Part shown: positions 42,905 to 54,676 of the stretch, piece after piece | How positions within the stretch are numbered: position 1 is the first letter of the stretch | Layout: each line of letters opens with the position of its first letter | Assembly (NCBI RefSeq): GCF_003597395.2 | Contig: NC_133770.1 | Coordinates: forward strand, 8,479,529-8,543,528 | Direction: 5' to 3' | Source: Chelonoidis abingdonii | Taxonomy: Eukaryota; Chordata; Testudines; Testudinidae | DNA: 64,000 nt | Translations under genes and position numbers: made by a program | The notes under the pieces: model-generated | Seen by the model: the letters and a program-made list of their open reading frames with translations, nothing else | Told to the model about the DNA's origin: nothing | Database searches by the model: none

Positions 42905-45082
42905 GGGTGCGTCTACACTGCGGTCAGAGGGTATGTCTACACTACGGATTATTCCGATTTTACATAAACCGGTTTTGTAAAACAGATTGCATAAAGTCGA
43001 GTGCAGGCGGCCACGCTAAGCACATTAATTCGGTGGTGTGCATCCATGTACGAAGCGAGCTCCGATTCGGAGCGTTGCATTGTGAATAGATATCCGTGCT
43101 ACCCCATAGTTCCTGAGTCTCCCCCACCATTGGAATCTGGTTGAGATCCCAGCCATGATGGTGCAAAAACAGTGTCGCGGGTGATCTGGCTAAATGTCTG
43201 CACCATTCCTTCTCCATGAAAGCAACGGCAGACAATCATGTTAGCGCCCGATTGCCCTGGCAGACGCCTTAGCATGGCAACGTGCCCGTTTTGCCTTTTG
43301 TCACTGTCACGTATGTGTATGGATGCCGTGACAGAGCGTACTACACGGCTACACAGCAGCATGTCTCTTTGCAAGATAGCAGAGATGGTTACATCGTTCT
43401 GTGTCTGCATGCCATTGTAATTGGCATGAGATGACTGTATCAGTCGTCTTTGTCGTCTGCTGCTGTCATGGGTGCTCCTGGCTGACTTACGCTGAGGTCG
43501 CGGGGCGCAAAGACAAAAGTGGGAATGACTCCCGGGTCATTCCCTTTATGTTGTATTAAAATAGAGTCAGTCCTGCCTAGAATGGGCAAGTGTACTACAG
43601 AACCCGTGTAGCAGAGACGCACAGCTGCTCTGTCAGATCCCAGAAATGATGGCATGCATTCTAGGGGATGCCCCTGCACACCCCATCCATTGTTCCTCCT
43701 CCCAACCTTCCGTGGTACCATTGCAGGGTCCTCCATTTTGTGTGATGAAGTAATAAGAATGTAGGAATAAGAAACACTGACTTGTTAGTGAGAATAAAAT
43801 GAGGGGGGCAGCCTCCAGCTGCTATGAATAGTCCAGGCAGGAATTAAACGGTGGAGGGAGAGAAGCCCAGCATCACCTCTGCTATGATAGTCCAGGCAGT
43901 ACAGATCTTTTCTTGTACTGCTACATGAAAGGGGGGGGCTGATGGCGCTCAGCCCAGTTGCTATGATGAGGACGTGACCAGCCGTTTGTACCATCTGCCA
44001 GCGATACTGAAGTCATTCCTATTTTACCCAGTGCCCCCACGACTCACCTGAGGCCAGCCAGGAGCACTGCAAGGGATGATGATGAAGACGGATATCAGTC
44101 ATATTGTACCATCTGCCACTGGCGGGGGATGCGGTGTTCGCGCTGCGCATCCCATCTACCAGCCATGAGTAGACATACGTGACATTGAAAAAGTCAAGAA
44201 AAATGGATTTTTTCCCTTTTCTTTCATGGGGGGCGGTTAATGACGAGCTATACCCTGAACCACCGGAAATGTTTGGACCCCTACAGACATTGGGAGCCAC
44301 GCCAAGATGCAAATACCTTTCGGAGACTGCGGGACTGGGGATAGCTGGAGTCCTCAGTCCTCCTCCCTTCCTCCAGAGCGTCATTGGATTCTTTGTTTCC
44401 GTTACGCTGTCACACAGCACTGCTGTGGACTCTGTTCAAGCCTGGAGATGTTTTCTCAAATGCTTTGGCATTTTGTCTTTGTAATGGAGTCTGATAGAAC
44501 AGATTTGTCTCCCATTCAGTGATCAGATCCAGTATCTCCCGTACCGCCAGCTGGAGCTCTTTTTGGATTTGGGTACTCGCATTGCCACGCCGGCTGATCA
44601 GAGCTCCACGCTGGGCAAACAGGAAATGCAATTCAAAAGTTCGCGGGGCTTTTCCTGTCTACCTGGTCAGTGCATCCGAGTTCAGATTGCTTTCCAGAAT
44701 GGTCACAGTAGTGCACTGTGGGATACCGCCCGGAGGCCAATACCGTCGATTTGTGGCCACACTAACCCTAATCTGACATGGCAATACCGATTTCAGCGCT
44801 ACTCCTCTCTTTGGGGAGGAGTACAGAAACCGGTTTAAAGAGCCCTTTATATCGATATAAAGGACCTCGTTGTGTGGATGGGTGCAGGGTTAAATCAGTT
44901 TAATGCTACTAAAATCGGTTTAAATGCGTAGTGTAGACCAGGCCAGAAAGAGCATCTATACCTGAGCCTAGCTAGACCAAATCTACCATACAATACAATA
45001 GAAGTGAAGAACGGGTGGCATCACAGATTAGGTGTCCCCTCGTGCTGCATTCACACCTCCCAATGATAGAGTAGATGTACCC
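42905..45082. mobile_element. MITE interrupted by Harbinger copy 2
   Basis: GGGTGCGTCTACACTGCGG at 42905 and GTAGATGTACCC at 45071-45082 are inverted ends. The 2-kb element at 42929-44944 splits it, leaving about 24 bp on the left and 138 bp on the right. Inferred from the terminal repeats and the right remnant 'ctgagcctagctagacc'. Confidence 0.5.
42929..44944. mobile_element. Harbinger-like element, copy 2 (about 2.02 kb)
   Basis: It starts GGGTATGTCTACACTACGG and ends CGTAGTGTAGACCAGGCC. AGA lies on both sides (42926-42928 and 44945-44947). The subterminal right part contains 'ccctttatatcgatataaagg', a palindrome also found inverted at the left of copy 1. Internal near-repeats 'gctatga(t)agtccaggcag' occur three times (about 43820-43900). 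No transposase ORF. Confidence 0.87.
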
Positions 45083-45089
45083 GGTGTGT

Positions 45090-47040
45090 AACCAAGTTAA
45101 TGATCAAAGTTGTGGCAAAAACCCCCGATACCTGGGTTGGCTGTACTAATAGGGAGCCAAAGGGAAGGAAAAAAAGGTATATTGGCACAGATGATCTAGC
45201 TGTAGGTATAAAAGACAGAGAGAGAGAAAACAAAAAGAAACCCCACTCTCCATTCTTCCTATGATCAATCCCAAGGCCTTTAATATTACAGCTAGCAGGA
45301 TCCTTGTAGGCAAATGCCAAAGTAATTGTTTTTACGGGGACCATAGGTGACAGCAAAGGCTCCTCTCATCTTCAAGCTTTCACAGGGCTTGATCCAAAGT
45401 TGCCCATTGATTTTTAATGAGTTTCTGATCAGAGCATGGAGCTTGCATGTTTAGTGGATGGCCCATATGTACAACACATGCAGGGATGACCAGTATTCTC
45501 ATCAGGACTTAACTCCGTGTGCCTATTCCTGCTGGCATAGGAAGGCACTGGCTACAGTAAAGGAGTTGTGATTTCTCTGTCCAACATCCTTTCATTGCTT
45601 TGGTCTCTTCTGAGAGATTTTTTATTTCTTTCTGCAAGCCTGGGATGCCCCCTTTTAATTGCCCTTTCACTTTATTGCAGTATGTAGCTGGAGCTCGCTT
45701 TATCCACAGAACAAGTCTGATGGGGTGACAGCCTCTTCTCCCACCCCTCTCGACCAGCATCCCTGCATCTTGACCTGGAGAGACCACTAACTATTTTCCT
45801 ACAGAGAGATAGCAGTTAGTTTTCTACTGACCATTCTATCCTTGGCCTCTCCGCTGACAAAGGGAATCAATTAGTGCCAGTGGATTTTGCTGACGTGGCC
45901 ACCCGTCTACCACAACCTGGTTTGAGACTATCATTTCAGGTCACATAGGTCAGGCCCTGGTAAATTAGATACATCCAGAGCTTCTAACCAGTCCATCAAC
46001 CTGTGTTCCAGGAAAGGGATGTGATTATGTCTTTCTGGCTATAGGCATATATGCATAAATTGTGTGAAGCGCAGGGAAAGAGCAGGAGGCCAAATAAGAA
46101 ATAAGGGTCAGATTAGAGTTAGTCAGAGCCAGTTCTTGAGGGTTGGTCCTTAAATCCCATTTTTACAGGGCACAGGTCCCAACTGGGATGAAGGCAGAGA
46201 TTTTGCTTCCCTCTTTCCATTAGATACGATGACACCACTAGTTCCGTGGTCTGTTCCATGTAAAGTGATCGGAGAATGCTGTAAACTATTGACTTACATT
46301 TCTTCAGCTTGTACTTTGCATGCTGCGGTGCTGGGCTGCATTTGGGAATTGCAGTAATGGGAAAGATATGTGGGGTTTGGAGCTGGGCTTAAGAACGTCA
46401 TAGCAGAGGTGATGTGCACTGAGCCCATCCCATTTGCTCTCTCAAATGCTCCTGTTTCTCCTTCCAGCTCTCTTCGATCAAAAGCTTTCCGTGCCTTGTC
46501 TCAGCATGTACATTCATTGCACTTTCCAGCAGCCCCTGTTTGAAATGCACCCCTCATCTTCAGGACCTGCTGCACAAAACCATCCTGCCTCAACTCTCCC
46601 ATGGCTCACAACTTCATGACATTCAGAGCATGCCCTGCTCCTTCTTGGCCCAGCTTTGTCGGTTTTTTGGGAGTCAATCCCAGATTCATAAAAAATTCAT
46701 GAAAAAATGCAGAGGAGTAATGTTTGAAAAGGCCAGTCCAGTCATCACAACACCTGGTGAAAAGAAAAGAATCTACTCCATTTCCTCCATCTTTCACCCT
46801 GTTGGCTTGGTCTGCAACATTTCATCTCCGCGTCAAATGCAGTGTCAGCAGTAGACCATCGGGTGTTAGATGGTTCAAAGGATTGGTAATTGCCTACAAA
46901 GCCTTTCACCACTGCATCAGTGGTTTAAGTCCAGCTCAGATCCATCACCGTCAAAAATCTTCAAACACATGATGGCTCCTTTATGGCCTTCATAGAATGA
47001 GCTAGGGCATCCTAATCCCAATGGATAAGTAATGAGATCA
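45090..47040. other. Unassigned, low-repeat sequence
   Basis: 45385-45435 is a 'gcttgatccaaag...cccattgatttttaatg' palindromic scrap. On the minus strand 46757-46609 has a good acceptor ('ttcttttcttttcaccag') and about 49 open codons ending in TGA, without a recognised domain. No gene is called. Confidence 0.4.
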
Positions 47041-47044
47041 CATG

Positions 47045-47450
47045 ACGTATCTACACTATATACTAAGCCTGGAGTCTGACTCAGGTTTGAGTCCAAGCCC
47101 CATTTCTGTCCATACACAAATCAGTTTGACTCAGGATCCAGGACAATGCTAGATGGTTGGTCAGAGCCTGAGTCAGATCCTCACCAACAGACTTTGGTCC
47201 ATTAAAAGATATTACCTTACCCACTTTGTTTCTGTATGATCCAAGCCCTGTCATTTTGCAGTGTGGATGCAGTTCTAGCTGCAGACCCAAGCCCAGAAGT
47301 TCTGAATAGTGCAGCATGGACATAGATCCAGGCATTGTAAAGTCAGGTTTACAATGCAGTGTGGACACTCTAGCATGGGTTTGAAACCACTGAGTCCACA
47401 AGCCCGGATCCCATAGACTTGGGTTTACAATGTACTGTAAACATACTGAC
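47045..47450. mobile_element. Diverged 'tgtctacact' MITE
   Basis: The ends 'acgtatctacactatatactaagcc' and 'gggtttacaatgtactgtaaacatac' are inverted relatives of 18096-18459. Internal 'tgactcaggtttgagtccaagcccc' is shared with that family. A Penelope-like 3' word ('ggtccattaaaagatattaccttacccac', 47193-47222) lies inside it. Confidence 0.55.
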
Positions 47451-47454
47451 AGAA

Positions 47455-48730
47455 ACCAATAGGCTCCAGGTGCCCCCCTTAATGGGATCCCAGACAAACA
47501 AGCCCATGGCAGAAGAAACCCAACAGAATACACTGCTCCCTCAGCCCCAGAGGTGACCCCTCCACATCAGGGCACACTGCAGAGGACCCTCCCCTTGATG
47601 ATATTTATGCCACATCCAAGGATTTAAAGCCTCAGTCTAGCACTGTAGAAAAGGTCACAAAGCCCCCAAATATCCCGCAGGCACTAAAGGGGGTTACAGA
47701 CAGGGAAGCAAGAAAATATCTGTGTGGCCGTCACTCGAGGTCCTGGAGTGCCGTTGTCTCAGGCTTAGATTAATGCATGATCGTTTTGCCTCTTTGCAGT
47801 CCAGTCTGGGAGCCTCTTGTTGCTCAGGCTGGAGACAAGCCAGAGGCTGACGTGAAAAAAGACACCTTTCCCATGCGCTGTCAGCTGGAACGTCTGAGGG
47901 TTTGCTGGACCTGAGAAGAGTAGAGCAATTCAAGGGATGTCTCCCTCACTAGCACAGTCAATCAGGGGAATGCATTTCAAACTCCTCCTTCTTCTAATGG
48001 TCCTTGCCATTGCTGGGCAAAAGTGACAATGAAGACCCAACTCTGATGACCTAACAGCTCATTTTAACTCATTCAAGTCCACAGGCTGGGTACTGTTCAT
48101 TGCAATACCCCGAGGACATCACCTCCAGGTTCCTGACCAGGGCTGTGGGGAAAACAAAGACAAGGATACCCTAAATAATTTGTGCCAAGTCTCACGTGGA
48201 GCCCAGTGCCTGCTAGGGTGGGATTTAGGAAGTTCAGTGTGAATAAATACCCCAGCAGTGCCGCTAGGATCCCCAACACATAGTGCTCGGTATGTTGGTT
48301 TCCAGCCTCAGTGCACTGTTCCTGGGACACAAGGTTGACAAAAGTTCTGCTCTCACTTACACACTGGTGTAAATCATGAACAACTCCACTGACGCCAATG
48401 GCGTTATGCCAGCATAAACTGGTGTTGATTGGAACGGAATCGGGCATGGAGGCTGAAAGGAAGGTTTACTCTGCCTCAGGACACCCCAATGCATAGATTA
48501 TCCAATCCAGCCTTTAGCCTTCGTACATACCCTCCTAAAGAAATGCTGGTTTATCTTTTCTGGAAGGTGATAGGAACTGAAATCACCTGACAAATGGGCC
48601 ATTTAGTCCAGGAGCCAGTCTCTGCTAAGGGATAAACCTGGATATTTCAGTGCAGGCATAAAAACCCTGCTTCTGAATGCAGCCAACCATGCAATTAACA
48701 GGCCGGATTGTGCCTTATTGTTATTATTAT
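47455..48730. other. Unassigned sequence
   Basis: 48350-48425 contains 'cacactggtgtaaatcatgaacaactccactgacgccaatgg', an old repeat word. No gene is supported. Confidence 0.4.
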
Positions 48731-48734
48731 TTAT

Positions 48735-49130
48735 TACAGCTGGTCAGACATTTTCTGAGCGAAGGCTTTGCGGTGAGAAAATGCTGATTTGATGGAATCA
48801 AAACTATCAACGGAAACCAGGCATGCAGGCAGGGTGGCTGGCTGCCAGCCCACCTGGCTTCCTGAGCTCCCAGCCTCCCCTGTGGCCCCCCTGGTGAGCT
48901 CCCAAGCTCTCCAGCTGCCCAGCTCCCTGCCTGGCTGACTGGCCAGCCTCCATACTGGCCAAGAAGCCATTTTCATGCATCTCAAACAAAATATTTTGGA
49001 ATTTCTGTCCTGTGAGAAATGTTGAGATTTTTTTTGATGTTTTCTTCCGATTCCAGATGAGATTTTTGTTTGTTTGTTTAAAACTCTTCATTTTGTGGTG
49101 GTTGGAGATTCCATTTCCCAGCCAGCTGTA
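48735..49130. mobile_element. AT-rich palindromic hAT-like element with GC-rich centre
   Basis: TACAGCTGGTCAGACATTTTC at the left and TTTCCCAGCCAGCTGTA at the right are inverted. The centre (48820-48965) is a CCAGC/GCTGG-rich palindromic stretch ('gctggctgccagccc'). Target duplication cannot be judged because the left flank is (TTA)n. Confidence 0.6.
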
Positions 49131-49194
49131 TATTATTTCTATTCCTTAGCAGCTAGAGGACCCATCCAAGATCAGGGCCCCACTGTGGAAAGCA

Positions 49195-49402
49195 CTGCAT
49201 GGCCATATAGTAAGATGCAGCCATGTGCCCAGGAGCTTACACTCTTAAGGGACACAGGAAACATTTTTCCCATTTTACAGATGGGGAATTAAGGCACAGA
49301 GAGATTAAGAGACATGTCCAATATCACTCTGGGCATCCATGGCAGAGGTAGCCACTGAACCCAGGTCAGCTGAGCGCTGGTCCAGGGCCTTAAACTCCCA
49401 AG
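49195..49402 (-). mobile_element. MIR-like SINE
   Basis: 'ttttacagatggggaattaaggcacagagagattaagagacatgtccaatatcac' followed by 'agccactgaacccaggtcagctgagc' is a good antisense MIR core. Confidence 0.7.
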
Positions 49403-49409
49403 CCAAACT

Positions 49410-51200
49410 TTCTCTTTTACGTTTGCTGCTCCATGGCTACACAGCCAACAGAACAGCTATAAAGCCTCTTCCAAACAGCCATGCACAATTGCAGCCCCTG
49501 TTCTCGAGGGAGAGTAAGGCCTGCTCCTTTCTGCATGACCAAGACTATATACCGCCCCAAAGTGGTGAGGAAAGCCCCCCCGCACACACACACAAACACA
49601 CACTTCAGAAGAGGTGAGTGGAACAAAACACACTGATCTAAAGAACATAATAGCCTGTGCATGCCCACCTGTGCACTGGGAAAAGGCCCAGCCATTTCGT
49701 TACCATATAGGATGGCGCGCTGATAAAGGAAACATGAACCCTGTCAGTCTAGACACACTTCCGCCTCCTAAGCACCAGCCGCGCTGAGTCAGAGCCCTCC
49801 AGCAGGGCCTCCCTGCCATCCAAGGTGGCTTCAACAGCTTGGCGTCTCACACTTTCCCACCCTCCTCCCCCGCACGACCCGATTCCCCTTTCTCTCCTGC
49901 CTCCCACTTAAGCCTGGTTTGAACCAGAGCCAACACTGTGTTTGATGGGTGAAATGTCAGAGGATTAACTTCTCCCTGACTCGGCAGGGCCAACAAGCAA
50001 ACAGGAATTCTCACAAGACGGCAGCAGCTTCTCTTCTTATCCTTCCCAGACTCTCAGGAACGAGGCCTAGCAACGTCCACCTCCCAAGCCTGCAGCCTGG
50101 GGAGCTCTGGGCTTAGTGAGGCTCTTCGGCTGCCTTCATGGAAACAAGTGGGGTATTTTCCTATCCCTTCCCTTAATTCAGTCAGCAAACATTCCCCACA
50201 CAAAAACCCCAGGGTGGGAAGAATGGCTGTATGCACCATCCTGCATTTGCCAAATGGATTAGTTACTAAATTGCTGACTCTCTCAAATGCTGAAGAGCTC
50301 CTGGGTCTTATGTCTTGGGCGGGATGCTTTTTAATTTTCATTTCCCCCCCTTGTGAGCCCTTGGATCCTGTTCCTAAATCCATCTTGCCTTTTTTTCATT
50401 AGCCAAGCAATGGACCTAAAAATGACTTTGGGAACTAAGATCTTAACCTTTAAGGGGCCTAATGCCGCATTACAACACATAATCCTGCATTCCACAGCAT
50501 GTTAAAAACTTAAAAGGATAGCCTCGAAGAGCAAAGATCACCCCTCGGGCAGAATTTACACTCGCCGAAGGAAACAGAGATCATTTTTAGGGAGGGAGAG
50601 TGAGGACAAAACAGAGCTGGGTCAGGCTGTCTAAGCGTGGGACATTCCTAAAGAGCGGAGTGTTGGCTCCGGAGCGGCGTATTGAAATGATCGCTCCCGT
50701 ACATACACACACACACCAACTACTTCCTCCCCAAACCACTTTGCCACTCAGTATATACTGCTTGTGTGGGGGCAGTGCTACTAACCCCATCAGCGTGAGC
50801 AGGGTTCTGTGGCACAGAATCACTGTAGCCTGTTGGCATCACAGAGGATTGAGAATGCATCACAATAAGTAGAACCATCCTTTTGTTCATGTTACCTAGC
50901 TGGCTAGCCCCTGGGGACATCTCAGCCAGCTCTATGGCTCTGCCCTGTAATCTCGCCACTTGAATATTTCTTTCCCTGCGTATTGGTGAGGACATCAGAG
51001 TCTCCGATTTCATGCAAGTGTGATACACGTATCTGAGCAATAAGGTCATCAGAATGATCCAAGACTTACTTAAAGATATTGCTATGCATCCAGTACACAA
51101 TAGGAGGGTGGGAGCTGTGAAGAAGTGGGGTGGGGGGTTAGCAAGGGAAAAGCTGAGCAGTAAATTGAACTTTTGTAACAAAGAGAAGAAGAAAAAAGAA
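49410..51200. other. Unassigned, low-repeat sequence
   Basis: It contains (CA)n at 49579-49602 and 50703-50717. A 165-codon minus-strand open frame (50720-51217) has no recognisable domain and an undirected start. It is noted but not called. Confidence 0.4.
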
Positions 51201-51204
51201 TCCA

Positions 51205-51290
51205 GGTTTGAAAGCAACCTTATCTGAACATTAATTCTGCGAAATCACAGGGCACCAGAATCAATGTTCAGATAAGGTTGCTTTCAAACC
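51205..51290. repeat. 86-bp hairpin with 35-bp arms
   Basis: Arms 51205-51239 and 51256-51290 are inverted copies with one mismatch (34 of 35), around a 16-base loop (51240-51255). The right arm stops 1 bp before the target duplication of the hAT MITE at 51300. It could be a tiny MITE, a template-switch product, or a hairpin transcript precursor. Confidence 0.95.
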
Positions 51291-51299
51291 ATCTACAGT

Positions 51300-51422
51300 T
51301 AGGGTGCCCAGGCAGCAAATGTGAAAAATCGAGATGGGGGTGAGGGGTAATAGGAGCCTATATAAGAAAAAGACCCAAAAATCAGCACTGTCCCTATAAA
51401 ATCAGGACATCTGGTCACCCTA
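51300..51422. mobile_element. hAT MITE, copy C (TAGGGTGCCCAG)
   Basis: TAGGGTGCCCAGGC to CATCTGGTCACCCTA. Target duplications TCTACAGT (51292-51299) and TCGACAGT (51423-51430) match 7 of 8. 123 bp. Confidence 0.88.
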
Positions 51423-51481
51423 TCGACAGTGCAAGGCAGTGGAGAATCAGGCCCAAAGAGTGTCCAGGATCTAGGTTCCTA

Positions 51482-51890
51482 GATAGCTGGTTGGAAATGT
51501 TCAGATGCAATGTTTTTCTGATGGAAAATGACATTTTATCAAAGCTTCCTGAGGCAACATGCCCATTTTGATGATATTTCGTTTCAGAAAAGAAACGGGG
51601 AGACTGAAAAGTCAAAACATTGTGTTTTGACATTACCAGACTGGAGCATTTTCATTTTTCATTAATGAAACCCCTTACCTTTTATATTAGCAATTCTTTA
51701 AAAATATCAACATTGATTTTGATTTTTTTGTCCAAATGAAATAGTTCAACTGACTCCATTTATTTTTTCCAGAAATGTCACTTCACGGGAAATTTTGAAA
51801 TTCTTTATTTTCATTCTGATTCAGAGCGAAACAAATTTAAAAATAGCAGAATTTCCCACAGAATGGAAATTCCAGTTCCCACGCTCTAGA
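51482..51890. mobile_element. AT-rich palindromic hAT-like element
   Basis: The left end 'gatagctggttggaaatg' and right end 'ggaaattccagttcccacgctctaga' are inverted relatives of the 4569 family. TTCCTA occurs directly outside both ends. The interior carries 'gaaattttgaaattc'. Confidence 0.65.
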
Positions 51891-52048
51891 TTCCTATCTA
51901 TTGACACATCTGCCTACCATAAATATATTGTCCCATTCCAGTAGCATCTGAGTGCCCGTTGACTGCACTGATTCAAATCAGATACATTGTGAGCTTTACC
52001 CATTGCTATAAAATGCCTCTGTGTTCATATTTCTGTGTCTCTTTCACT

Positions 52049-52170
52049 TAGGGTGACCAGGTGTCCCGATTTTATAGGGACCATCCTGATATTTGGGACT
52101 TTTTCTTATATAGTCACCAATTACCCCCACTCCCGGCCAAATTTTTCACACTTGCTATCTGGTCACCCTA
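52049..52170. mobile_element. hAT MITE, copy D with exact target duplication
   Basis: TAGGGTGACCAGGTG to TCTGGTCACCCTA. The exact 8-bp duplication CTTTCACT lies at 52041-52048 and 52171-52178. 122 bp. It is the clearest copy and fixes this family as hAT-type. Confidence 0.92.
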
Positions 52171-52179
52171 CTTTCACTT

Positions 52180-53100
52180 AACTGCTTTCAGTCGACAGGA
52201 TCCTCCCCTTGTTTGAATGAAAGGGGCCTGACTGTTTATGTACACCTGTTTTAAAGCTGCATAACTCCAAACACTTAACTAGAGTTAGTCCTAATCTACA
52301 CCAGCGTAAGTGAGAAGAGAATAAGGTCTAGCTGGGACAAAACCGAAGCGATCTCCCTAATGCACTGACCAGGGTTTTCATTTTGCAAAGCCAAAACCAG
52401 AAGGCAATTCAGAACCAGGTTCCCTTCTAAACCAAACATTCCAGCCCAGGTGCTGGGTTCTGTTCCAAAGCAAACACTGAATCCGCCAAAGTTCAGATAC
52501 AAGTTTTCAGTTTTGTTGAACTCTGTTCCACCTCAGATACCAAATCCTCAGCTATTGTAAACTGCTGATTTACACCATCTGGGGATCTTGTACCCTTGCC
52601 CTCATTGGAGCTACTCTGATTTATGCCAACTGGTCCTACACGTGTCTCCTGCAATAGATATGCAGCATGGGAAAGTGTGCTAGCAATGCCTTAAAGCGCT
52701 TTTCAAAATATCTGTAAGAGCAAGGAGTGGGAGAAGATCATTGCTTTGCTAACGTATGGTTTGCAACAAGTACTCCAGGCAAGCTTTCTGAATGGAACCT
52801 GACACTAGCCCTGGAGGGAATCAAACCACAATGGTTTGTGGGGGAACGGGAATGGGTGCCACATGTGAAGAGCCAGGGGTTCACTTAGAAAGAAAAGTGT
52901 GGGGAGTGGGTTTGGGATTCCTCCCTTGGAAAATGGTGCAGTACCACGAGCAACTATCCTGAATTTCAGAACATTTTAAAAACATTGCAGATAAAGGTTT
53001 ATGCCCCAAACGAAAGGACCTGCCTCAATGCTCTTTATCCCAAACTCTCTTCACTGGGAAAACTTGCCGGTGTAATAGGGCTGGGTAATTTTAGATGGCC
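52180..53100. other. Unassigned sequence
   Basis: 52555-52630 carries the 'gatttacaccatctggggatctt' old-repeat wording. No gene is supported. Confidence 0.4.
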
Positions 53101-53103
53101 AGT

Positions 53104-53290
53104 AGAGTCATAGAGTTTAAAGCCAGAAGGGACCACCAGATCATCTCGGGTGACCTCCTCTATATCACTGGTCACCAGTACCATCCAGCCAATCCTACAT
53201 CAACAGCCAGAATTAGACCTAACACACACCAAACCCAACCACACCTCAGGAGTTACTTGATTGTACTTGGCAGCAGCTAGGAACCCCCAG
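53104..53290 (-). mobile_element. CR1 3'-end fragment
   Basis: 'gagtcatagagtttaaagccagaagggaccaccagatcatctcgggtgacctcctctatatcac' is an antisense CR1 3' end of yet another subfamily. Confidence 0.8.
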
Positions 53291-53624
53291 ACAAGGATCT
53301 CCATGCGTGCCAAGTGCTGTACAGCCAAGTAACGGAGAGCTCTCAATCCACACGTCAGACAGGACACACAACAGATGAGTGACAGACGTATGGGAGAGGG
53401 GAAGGAGGAGGTAAGGATAACATGAACAGAATTTGGCTAAAAAAACACAACCCATATGGATCTGATCAGACACCTCTGGAAACAGAGGACCAAAGATGCT
53501 CATATGCTAAGACGATAGCACCTATGTAAAAACCTAAAGAAGGAGATTGCCAAGGGACTGCCTGGTAGGGTTAAGTCAAAGCAGATTCTGGATCGCAGCG
53601 TACAAACACTTTCAAGAAGGTTTG

Positions 53625-53695
53625 TATGTCTATATACACACATCACATATATATCGATAAGTATCGATATAGATAAATACACACACACACAAAAT
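53625..53695. repeat. AT/CA-rich microsatellite
   Basis: 'tatatacacacatcacatatatatcgataagtatcgatatag' continues into 'acacacacacac'. It contains the palindrome 'tatcgataagtatcgata'. Confidence 0.8.
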
Positions 53696-53748
53696 GTAAA
53701 ACCAAAGCAGGATTCTCCCTTCCTGTGCACACAAAGACAGATTTCCCT

Positions 53749-53909
53749 CAGGGCTGCCTGGGGGGGGGGTGAAAGTGGGGCAATTTGCCTCAGGCCCCGC
53801 AGGGGACCCCACGAGAACATAGTATTCTATAGTATTGCAACTTTTTTTAATGGAAGGGGCCCCCGAAATTGCTTTGTCCCAGGCCCCCTGAATCCTCTGG
53901 GTGGCCCTG
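53749..53909. mobile_element. hAT-like MITE (CAGGGCYGCC), inverted relative of 26222
   Basis: CAGGGCTGCCTGGGGGG to TCCTCTGGGTGGCCCTG. Flanks ATTTCCCT (53741-53748) and GTCTCCCT (53910-53917) match 6 of 8. 161 bp. Confidence 0.8.
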
Positions 53910-54099
53910 GTCTCCCTTGCTAACTTCCCATTCATAACCATGGCTGCCCATTTAAATCCCCATGCTGCAATTCCCCCTTGTCCTGCACAATCTCTTCCAC
54001 TTCCAAACATTCTACATATATAAAGGCCAGACCCAGCCCATACACTAGAGTCCCAAACCCTTAAAAATCTCTCTGTCCCACATGGGATTCACTGCTACA

Positions 54100-54517
54100 G
54101 CTGGTCAGGAAATGGTTTCTCGTCCTATTAAAAATTTTGAGATTTCAAAAAAATTCCCATTTTGTATCAAGACAAAACTGAGACCTTTTGACATTCTTTG
54201 CAAACAGTGTGAAAGCCCCATCCTGAATTAGCCAATAGCTGGGTGCTATTGCACTCCCCTAGCATGTACGAGACCCAAGTTCAAGTCCCTATTGCAAGAG
54301 TAAAGATTTGATTCTGGGTCTTCTGCAGTGTTCTCCCCACCGAGAGCCCTAATGAGGGGGCTATTCTGGGGCCTCACTAGCCAGAAATTCCATCCTGGAC
54401 CTGAAGGACCATCCCAACAAAAGATTTTTTGAAATGGACTCTTTTGCAAAAAGTTTCAACAAATTGGCATTTTCCGACCGAAAAAAAAAAGTCTCAGAGA
54501 ATTCCCCACTAGCTTCG
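54100..54517. mobile_element. AT-rich palindromic element interrupted by tRNA-like SINE
   Basis: The left end 'acagctggtcaggaaatggtttc' and right end 'gagaattccccactagctt' belong to the 4569 family. About 54230-54340 is a tRNA-derived head ('gggtgctattgcactcccctagc' and 'agttcaagtccct') in the middle. Confidence 0.55.
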
Positions 54518-54676
54518 TTCCCAACCCTGCAGGGTAAATTCCTTGGCCTACCATTGAGTTCTTGCTTCAAACACCCTCCCTTTCTCCAGGAAAGGTGCAA
54601 TGTTAAAGTTGTATAGATTTGTACTGGACAGGCAGGTCATACCATCTGCAGAGAGACACTGATCAGCTAGATCATG

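Noticed and set aside
42905..44944. CRISPR array or tandem array in the Harbinger core
   Set aside because: The repeated 'gatagtccaggcag' words are irregularly spaced and lie in a eukaryotic DNA transposon; there are no regular spacers.
46609..46757. Possible terminal exon on minus strand with good acceptor and about 49 codons
   Set aside because: The upstream acceptor looks good, but there is no partner exon in phase and no recognised protein. Too weak to call.
50720..51217. 165-codon minus-strand open frame
   Set aside because: Long but without domain, start context or homology that I can see. Kept as non-coding.
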